A stretch of 6,556 nucleotides of DNA from NCBI GenBank assembly GCA_022710255.1, contig JAKLHG010000229.1:1-6556 (forward strand). The letters are read 5' to 3'. This DNA comes from Candidatus Hydrogenedentota bacterium. Its GTDB lineage: Bacteria; Hydrogenedentota; Hydrogenedentia; Hydrogenedentales; CAITNO01. Below the pieces are notes generated by a model. It had not been told where the DNA came from. It searched no databases and saw nothing but the letters and a program-made list of their open reading frames with translations. Both the position numbers and the translations under genes were made by a program. This document shows positions 6,262 through 6,556 of this stretch, one piece after another; the stretch's first letter is position 1, and each line of letters begins with the position of its first letter.

Positions 6262-6267
6262 TATACT
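6262..6267 (+). promoter_or_regulatory. Candidate -10 box of miaB
   Basis: TATACT is a 5-of-6 match to the -10 consensus, 40 bases before the miaB ATG. No good -35 is seen 16-18 bases upstream (TGCGTC at 6239-6244 is the nearest spacing). A 5-4-5 inverted repeat GGCAT-CTAC-ATGCC (6247-6260) lies directly against it. Confidence 0.4.
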
Positions 6268-6307
6268 ATGGTCATAAATAGGGGCATATTCTTCAACAGG
6301 TTACTTC

Positions 6308-6556
6308 ATGAGCAAGCATGTCTTCATAAAAACTTATGGCTGTCAGATGAACGAGCATGACACACAGCGGATGCTGTCTATGCTTGATGCGCAGGGGTAT
6401 GCGCCGGTGGATGCGCCGGAACAGGCGGATTTGATCTTGGTGAATACCTGTTCTGTCCGTGCAAATCCGGAGAACAAGGTATACAGTTTCCTGGGTGCGC
6501 TGCGTCCGTTGAAGAAACAGAATCCCGAGTTGATTGTCGGTGTTGCGGGCTGTGTG
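6308..6556 (+). CDS. miaB: tRNA-2-methylthio-N6-dimethylallyladenosine synthase MiaB, N-terminal part
   Basis: The first 83 codons of a radical-SAM methylthiotransferase, cut by the window end. MiaB adds the 2-methylthio group to i6A37 in tRNAs reading codons that begin with U, using two [4Fe-4S] clusters. The visible part is the UPF0004 domain: TYGCQMNEHD (9-18), NTCSVRANPENKVYSFLG (46-63) and AGCV (80-83). Cys12, Cys48 and Cys82 match the three ligands of the auxiliary cluster. The QMNE and NTCSVR wording favours MiaB over MtaB or RimO. The radical-SAM CxxxCxxC motif and TRAM domain would lie beyond the window. The start at 6308 has a weak AGG seven bases upstream. It is transcribed away from the sugar operon and is a housekeeping gene with no evident link to it. 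Confidence 0.93.
   Translation, partial: MSKHVFIKTYGCQMNEHDTQRMLSMLDAQGYAPVDAPEQADLILVNTCSVRANPENKVYSFLGALRPLKKQNPELIVGVAGCV

Noticed and set aside
1..6556. CRISPR array, tRNA, rRNA or insertion sequence
   Set aside because: No regularly spaced repeats, no T-arm/anticodon pattern, no rRNA core sequence and no transposase-like frame were seen.

Overview
The window reads as chromosomal DNA of a Gram-negative carbohydrate-degrading bacterium. An alginate-export-type outer-membrane barrel, a GH88-type unsaturated-uronyl hydrolase and a Gfo/Idh/MocA dehydrogenase together fit the PVC group (Kiritimatiellota, Lentisphaerota or Verrucomicrobiota). That placement is an inference from family content, not a marker-gene assignment.

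Layout, left to right. Positions 1 to about 485 hold no convincing gene. This stretch is C-rich on the + strand and contains a perfect 10-bp hairpin and some diverged repeats. A Rho-independent terminator (490-524, minus strand) closes the leftward gene block. Four minus-strand genes follow, given here in transcription order from the right: a Gfo/Idh/MocA oxidoreductase (6037-4991), a HAD phosphatase fused to a UbiA-like membrane domain (4945-3467), a GH88-like hydrolase (3462-2110), and, after a 251-bp gap with its own candidate promoter and a long leader, an outer-membrane porin (1858-545). The first three are tightly packed (45-nt and 4-nt gaps) and are almost certainly one operon. A 270-bp divergent intergenic region (6038-6307) separates them from the start of miaB (6308 onward, + strand), which is cut by the window end.

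Proposed cooperation (inference): the porin admits acidic oligosaccharides, the GH88 enzyme removes an unsaturated uronic acid from lyase-generated oligosaccharides in the cytoplasm, and the dehydrogenase oxidises or reduces a released sugar. The HAD/UbiA-like protein does not fit simple catabolism. It hints at chemistry on a lipid-linked sugar phosphate and is the most unusual gene here. No transporter, lyase, sulfatase or regulator gene is visible, so the pathway is incomplete within the window.
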